From NCBI RefSeq assembly GCF_011947195.1, contig NZ_JAATVY010000005.1, forward strand, positions 124,001 to 188,000: a stretch of 64,000 nt of DNA, written 5' to 3'. A program made the position numbers and the translations under genes. Below, in pieces: positions 27,256 to 39,881 of the stretch (its first letter is position 1; every line of letters starts with the position of its first letter). The notes beneath the pieces were generated by a model that was not told the DNA's origin, did no database searches, and was given only the letters and a program-made list of their open reading frames with translations. The stretch comes from Planosporangium thailandense. GTDB taxonomy: Bacteria; Actinomycetota; Actinomycetes; Mycobacteriales; Micromonosporaceae.

Positions 27256-28017
27256 GTGGTGAGCGAGGAGCCGTCGGCCGGAGCGGAGGGTCCGCGGGAG
27301 CCGGCCCAGGCACCTCAGCCGCCGTCGACCCCTGAGCCGCCGTCGGGCCCGGAGTCGCCGTCGACCCCTCAGCCGCCGTCACCGCCTCAGCCGCCGTCGG
27401 CGACTGAGCCTTGGGCGCAGGCGCCGGCACACGGCTGGGCCCCGCCGGACCGGCCGGCGCCACAGCCGCAGAGCCGCCCTGGTCAGCCGTTCTCCGGCCC
27501 GCCGGCCGGTCCGGTACCCGGGTCACCGCCGTACCCGCCGGCCGGTCCGGCCTCCGGGTCACCGCCGTACCCGCCGCCGGGGCAGCCGTGGCACCGACCC
27601 GCCCCGCCGCCGATGCCTGCACCCGCATCGCCAGCCACCCGCACACCGCCCCACATCGAGCCGGTGCCGGGTACCGGTTTCGGCCTGGCCTACTTCAGCG
27701 TTCCCCCGGTCGTGTCGGGACAGGCCGTGGGCGGCATGGTTGCCGGAATCCTCGCCATCCTGGTGTCCCTGGTCGTCGGCTGTTTCGGCCTGGCCGGGGC
27801 GCAGCAGGGCTGGGGACCGATCGTCGGAGGGGCGTTCGCCGTGCTGAGCGCGGCGCTGGCCATGGGTGCGATCGGCCTGGGCTGGTTCAGTGTGCGGCAG
27901 ATCACGCGGTCCGTCGGCCGGTTGGCCGGGCGCGGCATGGCGATCTCCGGCATCGCTTGCGGTGGTGTCGGCCTCGTTCTGACCGTCATCGCTCTGGTGC
28001 TTGCACTATTGATCTGA
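27256..28017 (+). CDS. Proline-rich DUF4190-type membrane protein
   Basis: 253 residues from GTG 27256 or GTG 27259, with GGGGAG upstream. Residues 1-140 are a Pro/Ser/Gly/Gln-rich low-complexity tail with PPS and PPYPP repeats. Then come two or three membrane helices (GGMVAGILAILVSLVVGCFGLAGA; GAFAVLSAALAMGAIGLGWF; GMAISGIACGGVGLVLTVIALVLALL). Such proline-rich cytoplasmic tails occur on many actinobacterial membrane proteins and may mediate assembly. It forms a pair with the preceding gene, and the function is unknown. Confidence 0.72.
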   Translation: MVSEEPSAGAEGPREPAQAPQPPSTPEPPSGPESPSTPQPPSPPQPPSATEPWAQAPAHGWAPPDRPAPQPQSRPGQPFSGPPAGPVPGSPPYPPAGPASGSPPYPPPGQPWHRPAPPPMPAPASPATRTPPHIEPVPGTGFGLAYFSVPPVVSGQAVGGMVAGILAILVSLVVGCFGLAGAQQGWGPIVGGAFAVLSAALAMGAIGLGWFSVRQITRSVGRLAGRGMAISGIACGGVGLVLTVIALVLALLI

Positions 28018-28094
28018 ATCCGACGGGACGATGGGGGAATCAGCGGGTACCCTTAACTGACTGAGTCACTCGCCACCGCATACGGGACCCCGTT

Positions 28095-28123
28095 TTGACC
28101 TGCGTGCACCGGGTGGGTACTCT
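28095..28123 (+). promoter_or_regulatory. Promoter of the rpsL-rpsG-fusA-tuf cluster
   Basis: TTGACC (28095-28100), an exact 17-bp spacer and TACTCT (28118-28123). It is the best promoter in the window and predicts a 5' leader of about 245 bases. Confidence 0.7.
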
Positions 28124-28243
28124 TTCCCCTCGTGCCCGGTCTCCGCCGGGCAACTCGTGCGTGCCCACGCCGGCTTCAACCGCTGTGGTGGCGCGCCACC
28201 GGTAAATCCGGCTTGAAGCTTGAGCCGGAGCCCGTGTGCGGAC

Positions 28244-28261
28244 GACACGCCCGACCGCGGG
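28244..28261 (+). repeat. Shared leader motif, copy 1 (rpsL)
   Basis: GACACGCCCGACCGCGGG, identical to copies at 33006-33023 and 46684-46701. It lies 115 bp before the rpsL start, inside the predicted leader. Copies 1 and 2 stay identical for 20 bases. Confidence 0.9.
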
Positions 28262-28262
28262 G

Positions 28263-28295
28263 GCCGGCAGGGGCCCGAAAGGGCCTGATGCCGGC
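28263..28295 (+). promoter_or_regulatory. GAAA-tetraloop hairpin in rpsL leader
   Basis: GCCGGCA (28263-28269) pairs with TGCCGGC (28289-28295), and GGCCC (28272-28276) pairs with GGGCC (28281-28285) around GAAA. No T run follows, so it is more likely a binding structure than a terminator. Confidence 0.5.
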
Positions 28296-28376
28296 GCACC
28301 GACCGGGCGAGGGCCGCGACGAAGACGACAGCACCAATAAGGCACGGCCAGGAGGCCGAAGGGAGACAGGAACCCG

Positions 28377-28751
28377 GTGCCCACAATCCAGCAGCTGGTC
28401 CGTAAGGGCCGCCAGGCGAAGACGACTAAGACGAAGACGCCGGCGCTGAAGGGAAGCCCTCAGCGGCGCGGCGTGTGCACGCGCGTGTACACGACCACGC
28501 CCAAGAAGCCGAACTCCGCGCTGCGCAAGGTGGCGCGTGTCCGGCTGACCAGCCAGATCGAGGTCACCGCGTACATCCCCGGCGTCGGTCACAACCTGCA
28601 GGAGCACTCGATCGTGCTCGTGCGTGGCGGCCGTGTGAAGGACCTTCCGGGCGTCCGCTACAAGATCATCCGTGGTTCGTTGGACACCCAGGGCGTCCGC
28701 AACCGCAAGCAGGCCCGCAGCCGCTACGGCGCGAAGAAGGAGAAGAGCTGA
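28377..28751 (+). CDS. rpsL: 30S ribosomal protein S12
   Basis: 124 residues from GTG 28377. The decoding-centre loops are intact: [13 protein letters not shown] contains the streptomycin-linked lysine, and [11 protein letters not shown] holds the second lysine. CTRVYTTTP is also typical. No known streptomycin-resistance substitution is present in these loops. S12 controls accuracy at the A site. It heads the str cluster; rpsG begins one base after its stop. Confidence 0.98.
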   Translation: MPTIQQLVRKGRQAKTTKTKTPALKGSPQRRGVCTRVYTTTPKKPNSALRKVARVRLTSQIEVTAYIPGVGHNLQEHSIVLVRGGRVKDLPGVRYKIIRGSLDTQGVRNRKQARSRYGAKKEKS

Positions 28752-28752
28752 C

Positions 28753-29223
28753 ATGCCGCGTAAGGGCCCTGCGCCGCGCAAGCCGCTTGTCGCTGATCCG
28801 GTGTACAACTCGCCGTTGGTCACCCAGCTCATCAGCAAGATCCTGATGGATGGCAAGCGCCAGCTGTCCGAGCGCATCGTGTACGAGGCTCTCGAGGGCT
28901 GCCGCGAGAAGACCGGCACCGACCCGGTTGTGACGCTCAAGCGGGCGATGGACAACGTGAAGCCGGCCATCGAGGTGAAGAGCCGCCGTGTCGGTGGCGC
29001 CACCTACCAGGTGCCGGTCGAGGTGCGTCCTCAGCGCGCCACCACCCTGGGGCTGCGCTGGCTGGTCACGTACTCGCGGGCCCGCCGCGAGAAGACGATG
29101 GTCGAGCGCCTTACCAATGAGCTGCTCGACGCCAGCAACGGCCTCGGTGCCGCCGTGAAGCGGCGCGAGGACACGCACAAGATGGCGGAGTCCAACAAGG
29201 CCTTCGCGCACTACCGCTGGTAA
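28753..29223 (+). CDS. rpsG: 30S ribosomal protein S7
   Basis: 156 residues from ATG 28753. The helical core is complete ([50 protein letters not shown]) and it ends in [16 protein letters not shown]7 nucleates assembly of the 30S head and touches the E-site tRNA. In enterobacteria it is also the str-operon repressor; that mechanism is not established for this group. A single base separates it from rpsL. Confidence 0.98.
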   Translation: MPRKGPAPRKPLVADPVYNSPLVTQLISKILMDGKRQLSERIVYEALEGCREKTGTDPVVTLKRAMDNVKPAIEVKSRRVGGATYQVPVEVRPQRATTLGLRWLVTYSRARREKTMVERLTNELLDASNGLGAAVKRREDTHKMAESNKAFAHYRW

Positions 29224-29254
29224 CACAGACCTTCGAGACGAAGTAGGGATCATC

Positions 29255-31354
<2,100 letters not shown>

Positions 31355-31360
31355 GTCGGT

Positions 31361-31384
31361 CCCACCCCGGTCACGCGGGGTGGG
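31361..31384 (+). terminator. Hairpin between fusA and tuf
   Basis: A perfect 9-bp stem (CCCACCCCG 31361-31369 with CGGGGTGGG 31376-31384) and a six-base loop, seven bp after the fusA stop. There is no T run; it could be a partial terminator or an RNA-processing site that sets tuf apart. Confidence 0.35.
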
Positions 31385-31522
31385 GGAGACTAGTGCTCGT
31401 CGGGGTCGGAGCGGCCTGCATCACCGGGCCTGAGGCTTCCGGCCGCAAGACCCAAGTCGACAAGTCCGTCGGGGCCACAAGTGCCGCGCGGAACGAACCA
31501 AGAAGTCCACAGGAGGACACCA

Positions 31523-32716
<1,194 letters not shown>

Positions 32717-32856
32717 TAACCGGTAGGGGCCACTTAGTGGTCACCACCACCCGATTTCACATTGCCGTGCACTGTGCGGCATACTGAATAGGTTGCGTTG
32801 CGGGCGGTCGAGACTGCTCTGCCAGGGGTCCGGCTCAATTCCTGAGTTTCGACTCT

Positions 32857-32865
32857 GATAGAGTG
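32857..32865 (+). promoter_or_regulatory. Extended -10 element, candidate S10-cluster promoter
   Basis: TGATAGAGT (TGn then TAGAGT 32860-32865) is a good extended -10. No clear -35 is present 17-18 bp upstream. The leader would be about 320 bases. Confidence 0.4.
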
Positions 32866-33005
32866 TCTCGGCCGCTTCGCGCGACGCCCGGCGGGAGAAA
32901 TTCCTGCAAGGCGTCTCGCTTCCGCAGCCGGGCGTGCGGCGCCCAAGGGCCATCCGAAGCCTCTCTCGGGAGATCTGGTAGGGGCGGAGCCTGGCCCTAG
33001 GCCGC

Positions 33006-33023
33006 GACACGCCCGACCGCGGG
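33006..33023 (+). repeat. Shared leader motif, copy 2 (rpsJ)
   Basis: GACACGCCCGACCGCGGG, identical to the copies before rpsL and infA, 169 bp before the rpsJ start. Here CCGACC can pair with the following GGTCGG to make a six-pair hairpin. Confidence 0.9.
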
Positions 33024-33192
33024 GGTCGGAAGGGCAGGTCCGGAGCGCGTGTGAACGTCCGCGTGGGACGGATCTGCCGAGGACCGGTCAGGCTCGCTGG
33101 TGAAGCCGTGCGGGACGGACCGGCCACACAAGAGGTCGGTGCGCTGGCGACCAGGCCGGCGAGGATCGCGAAGAGAAGGAACAGAAGCCACT

Positions 33193-33501
33193 ATGGCGGG
33201 ACAGAAGATCCGCATCCGGCTCAAGGCCTATGACCACGAGGTCGTTGACTCCTCGGCTCGGAAGATCGTCGAGACGGTGACCCGTACCGGAGCGCAGGTC
33301 GCGGGCCCCGTGCCGCTGCCGACCGAGATCAACCGCTACTGCGTGATCCGCTCGCCCCACAAGTACAAGGACTCGCGCGAGCACTTCGAAATGCGCACGC
33401 ACAAGCGTCTGATCGACATCATCGACCCGACACCCAAGACGGTCGACTCGCTCATGCGCCTCGACCTGCCGGCTGGCGTCGACATCGAGATCAAGCTGTA
33501 G
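33193..33501 (+). CDS. rpsJ: 30S ribosomal protein S10 (NusE)
   Basis: 102 residues from ATG 33193. It has the typical start ([23 protein letters not shown]) and loop ([25 protein letters not shown]). S10 sits in the 30S head and, as NusE, links NusG and RNA polymerase to the lead ribosome and to antitermination complexes. It heads the S10 cluster rpsJ-rplCDWB-rpsS-rplV-rpsC-rplP-rpmC-rpsQ. The long upstream region carries the shared leader motif. Confidence 0.98.
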   Translation: MAGQKIRIRLKAYDHEVVDSSARKIVETVTRTGAQVAGPVPLPTEINRYCVIRSPHKYKDSREHFEMRTHKRLIDIIDPTPKTVDSLMRLDLPAGVDIEIKL

Positions 33502-33512
33502 GGACCGGACTA

Positions 33513-34175
33513 ATGGACAGGCAAGTCAAGGGGATTCTGGGCGCCAAGCTCGGCATGACCCAGGTCTGGGACAACAACCGCGTTGTCCCGGTGACCGTGG
33601 TTCAGGCCGACCCGAACGTCGTGACCCAGGTGCGCACCGCGGACAAGGACGGCTACTCCGCCGTTCAGCTCGCGTACGGCGCGATCGACCCGCGGAAGGT
33701 GAACAAGCCGAAGGCCGGTCACTACGCCAAGTCCGGCGTGGCGCCGCGCCGACACATCGTCGAGCTGCGGACCATGGACGCGAGCGAGTACGGCCTCGGC
33801 CAGGAGATCACCGTCGAGACCTTCGAGGCCGGCCAGCTGGTTGACGTGACCGGCCGTACGCGGGGCAAGGGCTTCGCGGGTGTCATGAAGCGTCACGGCT
33901 TCGGCGGTCTGCGCGCGAGCCACGGTGTCGAGCGCAAGCACCGCTCGCCCGGCTCGATCGGCGCCTGCGCCACGCCGGGTCGCGTCTTCAAGGGCCTGCG
34001 GATGGCCGGTCGCATGGGTGGCGTGCGCTACACCGTGCAGAACCTGACCGTGCAGGCGGTCGACCCGGAGAACAACGTGATCCTGATCCGCGGCGCGGTG
34101 CCGGGCCCCGCGGGCGCCCTCGTGCTGCTGCGTACCGCGGCGAAGGCCCCGGTCAAGAAGGGCGGTGCGAAGTGA
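33513..34175 (+). CDS. rplC: 50S ribosomal protein L3
   Basis: 220 residues from ATG 33513. The start ([14 protein letters not shown]) and the extended-loop region ([19 protein letters not shown], then [19 protein letters not shown]) reach toward the peptidyl-transferase centre. The protein ends in a short Lys-rich tail. L3 is an early assembly protein of the large subunit. The stop overlaps the rplD start by four bases. Confidence 0.97.
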   Translation: MDRQVKGILGAKLGMTQVWDNNRVVPVTVVQADPNVVTQVRTADKDGYSAVQLAYGAIDPRKVNKPKAGHYAKSGVAPRRHIVELRTMDASEYGLGQEITVETFEAGQLVDVTGRTRGKGFAGVMKRHGFGGLRASHGVERKHRSPGSIGACATPGRVFKGLRMAGRMGGVRYTVQNLTVQAVDPENNVILIRGAVPGPAGALVLLRTAAKAPVKKGGAK

Positions 34176-34816
34176 CGACCGTTGACGTGATCGGAGTCGA
34201 CGGCAACGCCACCGGCTCGGTCGAGCTGCCCGCGTCGATCTTCGACGCGCAGGCCAGCATTCCGCTGATGCACCAGGTCGTGGTCGCGCAGCTGGCGGCC
34301 GCCCGTCAGGGCACGCACAAGACGAAGACCCGCGGCGAGGTCTCCGGCGGTGGCAAGAAGCCGTACAAGCAGAAGGGCACCGGCCGTGCCCGTCAGGGCT
34401 CGATCCGGGCGCCGCAGTTCACCGGCGGTGGTGTCGTGCACGGTCCCGTGCCGCGCGACTACAGCCAGCGGACCCCGAAGAAGATGAAGGCGGCCGCGCT
34501 GCGCGGCGCGCTGTCGGACCGGGCGCGCGAAGGCCTGGTGTCGGTCGTCTCGACCTTCGTCGAGGGCGACGCCCCGAAGACCAGGGACGCGCTGAAGGTG
34601 CTCAACTCGATCGCCGCGAGCGGTCGGGTGCTGGTCGTCCTCGGCCGTGCCGACGAGACCAACTGGCTGAGCCTGCGCAACGAGCCGCGGGTGCACCTGC
34701 TCGCCGCCGACCAGCTCAACACGTACGACGTGCTGGTTGCCGATCGGGTCGTCTTCACCACGGCCGCGCTGGACGAGTTCCTCGCCGTGGCAGGCAAGAA
34801 GGAGGCCGAGCAGTGA
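34172..34816 (+). CDS. rplD: 50S ribosomal protein L4
   Basis: 214 residues from GTG 34172. The exit-tunnel loop is clear ([24 protein letters not shown], then [18 protein letters not shown]), where macrolide-resistance changes map in other bacteria; the sequence here looks wild type. L4 also represses the S10 operon in enterobacteria. It overlaps rplC and rplW by four bases at each end, so the three genes are translationally coupled. Confidence 0.97.
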   Translation: MTTVDVIGVDGNATGSVELPASIFDAQASIPLMHQVVVAQLAAARQGTHKTKTRGEVSGGGKKPYKQKGTGRARQGSIRAPQFTGGGVVHGPVPRDYSQRTPKKMKAAALRGALSDRAREGLVSVVSTFVEGDAPKTRDALKVLNSIAASGRVLVVLGRADETNWLSLRNEPRVHLLAADQLNTYDVLVADRVVFTTAALDEFLAVAGKKEAEQ

Positions 34817-35115
34817 GCACTGTCGCTGACCCGCGGGACGTCATCATCGCGCCCGTGGTCTCGGAGAAGAGCTACGGCGAGCTCAACCGGAACTGGTACA
34901 CGTTCCTGGTCCACCCGGACGCGAACAAGACCGAAATCAAGATCGCGATTCAGCAGATCTTCAACGTTCGCGTGCTGTCGGTGAACACGCTCAACCGTGA
35001 GGGCAAGCGCAAGCGGACCCGCACCGGCTGGGGCAAGCGCAAGGACACGAAGCGGGCGATGGTCAAGCTCGCCGACGGTGACCGGATCGAGGCCTTCGGC
35101 GGCCCGGTCAGCTGA
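34813..35115 (+). CDS. rplW: 50S ribosomal protein L23
   Basis: 100 residues from GTG 34813, overlapping rplD by four bases. It has the L23 fold ([29 protein letters not shown], the loop [22 protein letters not shown]). L23 surrounds the tunnel exit and is the main docking site for trigger factor and SRP. The length is usual. Confidence 0.97.
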   Translation: MSTVADPRDVIIAPVVSEKSYGELNRNWYTFLVHPDANKTEIKIAIQQIFNVRVLSVNTLNREGKRKRTRTGWGKRKDTKRAMVKLADGDRIEAFGGPVS

Positions 35116-35128
35116 GGGGTTAAAGACA

Positions 35129-35968
35129 ATGGCTATCCGCAAGTACAAGCCCACGACCCCCGGTCGTCGCGGCTCCAGCGTCTCCGACTTCGCCGAGATC
35201 ACTCGGGACACGCCGGAGAAGTCGCTGCTGCGTCCGCTGCCGAACAAGGGCGGTCGCAACGCCCACGGCAAGGTCACCGCCCGGCACCAGGGTGGCGGCC
35301 ACAAGCGGCAGTACCGGCTGATCGACTTCCGGCGCAACGACAAGGACGGCGTGCCGGCGAAGGTCGCTCACATCGAGTACGACCCGAACCGCACCGCCCG
35401 GATCGCGCTGCTGCACTACGTCGACGGCGAGAAGCGCTACATCATCGCGCCGCAGGGCCTGCGACAGGGCGACCGGATCGAGTCCGGCCCAGGCGCCGAC
35501 ATCCGCCCCGGTAACAACCTGCCGCTGCGCAACATCCCGGTGGGTACCACGATCCACGCGGTGGAGCTGCGCCCCGGCGGCGGTGCCAAGCTGGCCCGCT
35601 CGGCCGGCGTCGGCATCCAGCTGCTGGGCCGCGAGGCCGACTACGCGACGCTGCGTATGCCGTCGGGTGAGATCCGCCGCGTCTCGGTGTTCTGCCGGGC
35701 GACGGTGGGTGAGATCGGCAACGCCGACCAGTCGAACATCAACTGGGGCAAGGCCGGCCGCATGCGGTGGAAGGGCAAGCGCCCGACCGTCCGTGGTGTG
35801 GCCATGAACCCGGTCGACCACCCGCACGGCGGTGGTGAGGGTAAGACCTCCGGTGGTCGCCACCCGGTGAACCCGCAGGGTAAGCCCGAGGGCCGGACCC
35901 GTCGCAAGGGCCAGCCGAGCGACCGCCTCATCGTCCGTCGGCGCTACGCCACCCGGAAGCGCGGCTAA
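35129..35968 (+). CDS. rplB: 50S ribosomal protein L2
   Basis: 279 residues from ATG 35129. The N-terminal extension ([16 protein letters not shown]), the RNA-binding beta-barrels and the catalytic-region motif are all present ([19 protein letters not shown] with the conserved histidine near the peptidyl-transferase centre). It ends in a basic tail ([10 protein letters not shown]). L2 is needed for subunit association and peptide-bond formation. It lies 13 bp after rplW. Confidence 0.98.
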   Translation: MAIRKYKPTTPGRRGSSVSDFAEITRDTPEKSLLRPLPNKGGRNAHGKVTARHQGGGHKRQYRLIDFRRNDKDGVPAKVAHIEYDPNRTARIALLHYVDGEKRYIIAPQGLRQGDRIESGPGADIRPGNNLPLRNIPVGTTIHAVELRPGGGAKLARSAGVGIQLLGREADYATLRMPSGEIRRVSVFCRATVGEIGNADQSNINWGKAGRMRWKGKRPTVRGVAMNPVDHPHGGGEGKTSGGRHPVNPQGKPEGRTRRKGQPSDRLIVRRRYATRKRG

Positions 35969-35981
35969 GGAGTAATAGAAG

Positions 35982-36263
35982 ATGCCTCGCAGCCTCAAGA
36001 AAGGGCCGTTCGTCGACGACCACCTGGTCAAGAAGGTGGAAGCGCAGAACGCCAAGAACTCCAAGAACGTGATCAAGACGTGGTCGCGGCGCTCGACGAT
36101 CATTCCCGACATGCTCGGGCACACGATCGCCGTGCACGACGGGCGCAAGCACGTCCCGGTGTTCATCACCGAAGCGATGGTCGGGCACAAGCTCGGCGAG
36201 TTCGCCCTGACGCGCACGTTCAAGGGCCACGAAAAGGAAGACCGGAAGAGCCGCCGCCGCTAG
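35982..36263 (+). CDS. rpsS: 30S ribosomal protein S19
   Basis: 93 residues from ATG 35982. [20 protein letters not shown] starts the protein, and the core [30 protein letters not shown] is complete, with [12 protein letters not shown] near the end. S19 forms a complex with S13 in the 30S head and contacts the A-site finger bridge. It lies 13 bp after rplB. Confidence 0.98.
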   Translation: MPRSLKKGPFVDDHLVKKVEAQNAKNSKNVIKTWSRRSTIIPDMLGHTIAVHDGRKHVPVFITEAMVGHKLGEFALTRTFKGHEKEDRKSRRR

Positions 36264-36295
36264 GCGGGTCGTAGGAACGACAGGAGACAACAGCG

Positions 36296-36775
36296 ATGCC
36301 AACGAAGGCAGCTCCGGCGCTTCCGGGCGCTCGAGCCGTTGCGCGGTACGTACGCGTATCGCCGATGAAGGCGCGCCGTGTGGTCGACCTCGTTCGCGGC
36401 CTGCCCGCGAAGGAGGCGCTCACGGTGCTGCAGTTTGCGCCGCAGGCGGCCAGCGAGCCGGTGTACAAGGTGCTGGCGAGCGCGATCGCCAACGCCGAGA
36501 ACAACGAGCGGCTCGACCCCGATTCGCTGCTCGTCAGCGAGGCGTACGTCGACGAGGGCCCGACGCTCAAGCGGTTCCGGCCGCGGGCGCAGGGCCGGGC
36601 GTACCGGATCCGCAAGCGGACGTGCCACATCACGATCGCGGTCGAGAGCGTGCCGCCGGCGCAGCGGCGCGGCCCGGCCAAGGCGACCAAGGCGGCCGCG
36701 AAGAAGGCGGCGCCGGCCAAGGCGACCAAGAAGGCTGAGCCGGCGACGACGGCGGCCGAGGAGGAGACCGAGTAA
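36296..36775 (+). CDS. rplV: 50S ribosomal protein L22
   Basis: 159 residues from ATG 36296. The core has [21 protein letters not shown] and the beta-hairpin that lines the exit tunnel ([28 protein letters not shown]). After residue 115 comes an extra Ala/Lys tail (AKATKKAAPAK-type repeats) longer than in enterobacteria, common in actinobacteria. The stop overlaps the rpsC ATG by one base. Confidence 0.97.
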   Translation: MPTKAAPALPGARAVARYVRVSPMKARRVVDLVRGLPAKEALTVLQFAPQAASEPVYKVLASAIANAENNERLDPDSLLVSEAYVDEGPTLKRFRPRAQGRAYRIRKRTCHITIAVESVPPAQRRGPAKATKAAAKKAAPAKATKKAEPATTAAEEETE

Positions 36776-37620
36776 TGGGTCAGAAGGTCCACCCGCACGG
36801 GTTCCGGCTCGGCATCAGCACCGACTGGAAGTCCCGCTGGTACGCGGACAAGCTCTACAAGGACTACATCGCGGAGGACGTCAAGATCCGCCGGATGATG
36901 TCGAAGGGCCTGGAGCGCGCCGGTATCGCGAAGGTCGACATCGAGCGCACCCGGGACCGGGTCCGTGTGGACATCCACACCGCCCGTCCGGGCATCGTGA
37001 TCGGCCGCAAGGGCGCCGAGGCCGACCGCATCCGCGGCGAGCTCGAGAAGCTCACCGGCAAGCAGGTGCAGCTGAACATCATCGAGGTGAAGAGCCCCGA
37101 GTCGGACGCTCAGCTGGTGGCGCAGGGTGTCGCCGAGCAGCTGTCCAGCCGGGTGAGCTTCCGGCGGGCGATGCGCAAGGCCATGCAGTCGGCCATGAAG
37201 AACCCGCTGGTGCGCGGTATCCGGGTACAGGTGTCGGGTCGCCTCGGCGGCGCCGAGATGAGCCGGACCGAGTTCTACCGCGAGGGTCGCGTTCCGCTGC
37301 ACACGCTGCGGGCCAACATCGAGTACGGCTTCTTCGAGGCGCGTACGACCTTCGGCCGGATCGGCGTGAAGGTCTGGATCTACAAGGGTGACGCCGTGCC
37401 GGGCCGCGAGGCCCCGGCCGAGCAGGCGCCGACCCGTGGTCGCCGGGAGCGGCCGGAGCGCCCGCGTCGGACGCGCTCGGGCTCCTCGGGCACGACCGCG
37501 GGCGGCACCGAGGCGGGTCGTGCGGCTGCGGCCGGGCTCGCCGGCCCGGAGGCCACCCAGAGCAACGCCACCGCGGTCGAATCTGCGCCCGCGCCGGCAG
37601 AAACGCAGCAGGAGGGCTGA
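36775..37620 (+). CDS. rpsC: 30S ribosomal protein S3
   Basis: 281 residues from ATG 36775. It contains the KH domain ([23 protein letters not shown]) and the C-terminal S3 domain ([52 protein letters not shown]). Residues about 210-281 are an extra low-complexity tail rich in Arg, Pro, Ala and Gly. S3 guards the mRNA entry channel and has helicase activity with S4 and S5. The tail is longer than the family minimum but usual in actinobacteria. Confidence 0.97.
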   Translation: MGQKVHPHGFRLGISTDWKSRWYADKLYKDYIAEDVKIRRMMSKGLERAGIAKVDIERTRDRVRVDIHTARPGIVIGRKGAEADRIRGELEKLTGKQVQLNIIEVKSPESDAQLVAQGVAEQLSSRVSFRRAMRKAMQSAMKNPLVRGIRVQVSGRLGGAEMSRTEFYREGRVPLHTLRANIEYGFFEARTTFGRIGVKVWIYKGDAVPGREAPAEQAPTRGRRERPERPRRTRSGSSGTTAGGTEAGRAAAAGLAGPEATQSNATAVESAPAPAETQQEG

Positions 37621-37623
37621 TCA

Positions 37624-38049
37624 ATGCTGATGCCGCGTAAGCCCCCGAAGGGCTTCCGCAAGCCGCACCACCCGGACCGGAGTGGTGCGGCCAAGGGTGG
37701 CACCCGGGTGAGCTTCGGCGAGTTCGGCATCCAGGCTCTTGAGCCGGCGTACGTGACCAACCGTCAGATCGAGTCGGCTCGTATCGCCATGACGCGGCAC
37801 ATCCGCCGTGGTGGCAAGGTCTGGATCACCGTCTTCCCCGACCAGGCGATCACCAAGAAGCCGGCCGAAACCCGTATGGGCTCCGGTAAGGGCTCACCCG
37901 AGTGGTGGGTCGCGAACGTGAAGCCGGGAAGAATTCTCTTCGAGATGTCGTTCCCGAACGAGGCGGTTGCGCGAGAGGCGATGCGTCGCGCGATCCACAA
38001 GCTTCCGATGAAGTGCCGCATCGTCACACGCGAAGGGGCTGAGGGCTGA
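37624..38049 (+). CDS. rplP: 50S ribosomal protein L16
   Basis: 141 residues from ATG 37624, giving the conserved start [13 protein letters not shown]; in-frame ATG 37630 would lose it. The core ([40 protein letters not shown]) is complete. L16 touches the A-site tRNA elbow and finishes late 50S assembly. The stop overlaps the rpmC ATG by one base. Confidence 0.97.
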   Translation: MLMPRKPPKGFRKPHHPDRSGAAKGGTRVSFGEFGIQALEPAYVTNRQIESARIAMTRHIRRGGKVWITVFPDQAITKKPAETRMGSGKGSPEWWVANVKPGRILFEMSFPNEAVAREAMRRAIHKLPMKCRIVTREGAEG

Positions 38050-38282
38050 TGGCAGCGGGCACCAAGGCTGCTGAGCTGCGTGAACTCTCCGACGAGGAGC
38101 TGGTCACGCGGCTGCGGGAGGCCAAGGCCGAGCTGTTCAACCTGCGGGTGCAGGCGGCTACCGGCCAGCTTGAGAACCACGGCCGACTGCAGGTTATCCG
38201 GCGCGAGATCGCGCGGGTTTACACGATCATGCGGGAGCGCGAGCTGGGTCTCTCGGCCGCGCCGGTTGAGGTGGCGTCATGA
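38049..38282 (+). CDS. rpmC: 50S ribosomal protein L29
   Basis: 77 residues from ATG 38049. Two antiparallel helices are seen ([52 protein letters not shown]). L29 lies beside L23 at the tunnel exit. It is linked by a one-base overlap to rplP and a four-base overlap to rpsQ. Confidence 0.96.
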   Translation: MAAGTKAAELRELSDEELVTRLREAKAELFNLRVQAATGQLENHGRLQVIRREIARVYTIMRERELGLSAAPVEVAS

Positions 38283-38548
38283 GTGAGAGCGTGGAAGAGC
38301 GCGGCCGGCGCAAGGTCCGTGAGGGCCTGGTCGTCAGCGACAAGATGGACAAGACCGTGGTCGTTGCCGTGGAGGACCGGGTCAAGCACCCGCTGTACGG
38401 CAAGGTCATGCGGCGTACCAGCAAGCTGAAGGCGCACGACGAGCAGAACTCGTGCGGCATCGGCGACCGGGTGCTGCTGATGGAGACCCGACCGCAGTCC
38501 GCCACCAAGCGCTGGCGGGTCGTGGAGATCCTCGAAAAGGCCAAGTAA
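38279..38548 (+). CDS. rpsQ: 30S ribosomal protein S17
   Basis: 89 residues from ATG 38279. It has the OB fold ([55 protein letters not shown]). S17 is an early 16S-binding assembly protein. It overlaps rpmC by four bases and is the last gene of the S10 group; rplN starts 74 bp later. Confidence 0.97.
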   Translation: MSESVEERGRRKVREGLVVSDKMDKTVVVAVEDRVKHPLYGKVMRRTSKLKAHDEQNSCGIGDRVLLMETRPQSATKRWRVVEILEKAK

Positions 38549-38622
38549 GCGCCCAACGGCGTTGAGTTCCGCCAGGCTTCGGGGCAGGTCTCCGAAGAAC
38601 CGGCAGACATACAGGAGTTGAC

Positions 38623-38991
38623 GTGATCCAGCAGGAGTCGCGACTGCGCGTCGCCGACAACACGGGTGCCCGGGAGATTCTGTGCATCCGTGTGCTCGGC
38701 GGCTCGGGTCGGCGCTACGCAGGCATCGGCGACGTCATCGTCGCCACCGTGAAGGACGCGATCCCGGGCGCCGGCGTGAAGAAGGGCGACGTGGTCAAGG
38801 CCGTCGTCGTCCGCACCGCCAAGGAGAAGCGGCGGCCGGACGGCTCGTACATCCGCTTTGACGAGAACGCCGCCGTAATCATCAAGGACGGCGGTGACCC
38901 GCGCGGTACCCGTATCTTCGGCCCCGTCGGGCGTGAACTGCGTGACAAGCGGTTCATGAAGATCATCTCTCTCGCCCCGGAGGTGTTGTAG
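38623..38991 (+). CDS. rplN: 50S ribosomal protein L14
   Basis: 122 residues from GTG 38623 with CAGGAG upstream. The standard start ([27 protein letters not shown]) and core ([32 protein letters not shown]) are present. L14 takes part in bridge B8 with 16S rRNA and binds the silencing factor RsfS. It opens the spc group. Confidence 0.98.
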   Translation: MIQQESRLRVADNTGAREILCIRVLGGSGRRYAGIGDVIVATVKDAIPGAGVKKGDVVKAVVVRTAKEKRRPDGSYIRFDENAAVIIKDGGDPRGTRIFGPVGRELRDKRFMKIISLAPEVL

Positions 38992-38994
38992 ACC

Positions 38995-39309
38995 GTGAAG
39001 GTAAAGAAGGGCGACACGGTTCTCGTCATCGCCGGCAAGGACAAGGGAGCCAAGGGGCGGGTCATCGCGGCCTACCCGAAGCTCGACAAGGTCCTGGTCG
39101 AGGGCGTGAACCGGGTCAAGAAGCACACGCGCGTGAGTACCACCCAGCGTGGCGCGAAGACCGGCGGCATCGTCACCCAGGAAGCGCCCATCCACGTGTC
39201 GAACGTGATGGTGCTCGACTCGGACGGCAAGCCCACCCGCGTCGGATACCGGCTGGACGAGAACGGCCAGAAGATCCGCGTCGCGCGCAGCAACGGTAAG
39301 GACCTGTGA
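38995..39309 (+). CDS. rplX: 50S ribosomal protein L24
   Basis: 104 residues from GTG 38995, three bases after the rplN stop. The KOW motif ([26 protein letters not shown]) and [19 protein letters not shown] are clear. L24 is one of the two initiators of 50S assembly and lies near the tunnel exit. Its stop overlaps the rplE start. Confidence 0.97.
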   Translation: MKVKKGDTVLVIAGKDKGAKGRVIAAYPKLDKVLVEGVNRVKKHTRVSTTQRGAKTGGIVTQEAPIHVSNVMVLDSDGKPTRVGYRLDENGQKIRVARSNGKDL

Positions 39310-39878
39310 TGACGACGACCACTGCTGAGAAGGTCACGCCGCGCCTGAAGGAGCGGTACCGCGCGGAGATCGCGGGCAAGCTGCGCGAGCAGTTCGGCTA
39401 CGGCAACCCCATGCAGGTGCCCGGTCTGGTGAAGATCGTGGTCAACATGGGTGTCGGCGAGGCGGCCCGCGACGCGAAGCTGATCGACGGCGCTGTCCGC
39501 GACCTGGCCACGATCACCGGTCAGAAGCCGCAGGTCCGCCGGGCCAAGAAGTCGATCGCGCAGTTCAAGCTGCGCGAGGGTATGCCGATCGGCGCCAAGG
39601 TGACGCTGCGCGGCGACCGGATGTGGGAGTTCCTGGACCGCCTGCTGTCGATCGCGCTGCCGCGTATCCGCGACTTCCGCGGTCTCGACGGGCGCAAGCT
39701 CGACGGCAACGGCAACTACACGTTCGGGCTCACCGAGCAGTCGGTGTTCCACGAGATCGACCAGGACCGGATCGATCGGCCGCGGGGCATGGACATCACC
39801 ATCGTGACCACCGCTAAGACGGACGACGAGGGCCGGGCGCTGCTCAAGCTGCTGGGCTTCCCGTTCAAGGAGAGCTGA
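39309..39878 (+). CDS. rplE: 50S ribosomal protein L5
   Basis: 189 residues from ATG 39309; the adjacent in-frame GTG 39306 is also possible. [39 protein letters not shown] and the P-site loop region ([25 protein letters not shown]) are intact. L5 binds 5S rRNA with L18 and forms bridge B1b to S13. Confidence 0.97.
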   Translation: MTTTTAEKVTPRLKERYRAEIAGKLREQFGYGNPMQVPGLVKIVVNMGVGEAARDAKLIDGAVRDLATITGQKPQVRRAKKSIAQFKLREGMPIGAKVTLRGDRMWEFLDRLLSIALPRIRDFRGLDGRKLDGNGNYTFGLTEQSVFHEIDQDRIDRPRGMDITIVTTAKTDDEGRALLKLLGFPFKES

Positions 39879-39881
39879 TCC

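Larger units (their letters stand above)
28130..28376 (+). promoter_or_regulatory. rpsL leader region
   Basis: About 245 bases of presumed untranslated leader with no gene. It contains the shared 18-bp motif (28244-28261) and, directly after it, a two-tier hairpin closed by a GAAA tetraloop (28263-28295). GGAG-type binding sites precede GTG 28377. Confidence 0.55.
32717..33192 (+). promoter_or_regulatory. tuf-rpsJ intergenic region and S10-cluster leader
   Basis: About 475 bp with no convincing gene. It holds a small inverted repeat (CCACT-T-AGTGG) soon after tuf, a weak promoter pair TTCACA/CATACT (32756-32785), a better extended -10 element (32857-32865), and the shared leader motif (33006-33023). 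The motif is followed by GGTCGG, which can pair with the CCGACC inside it. Confidence 0.5.
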
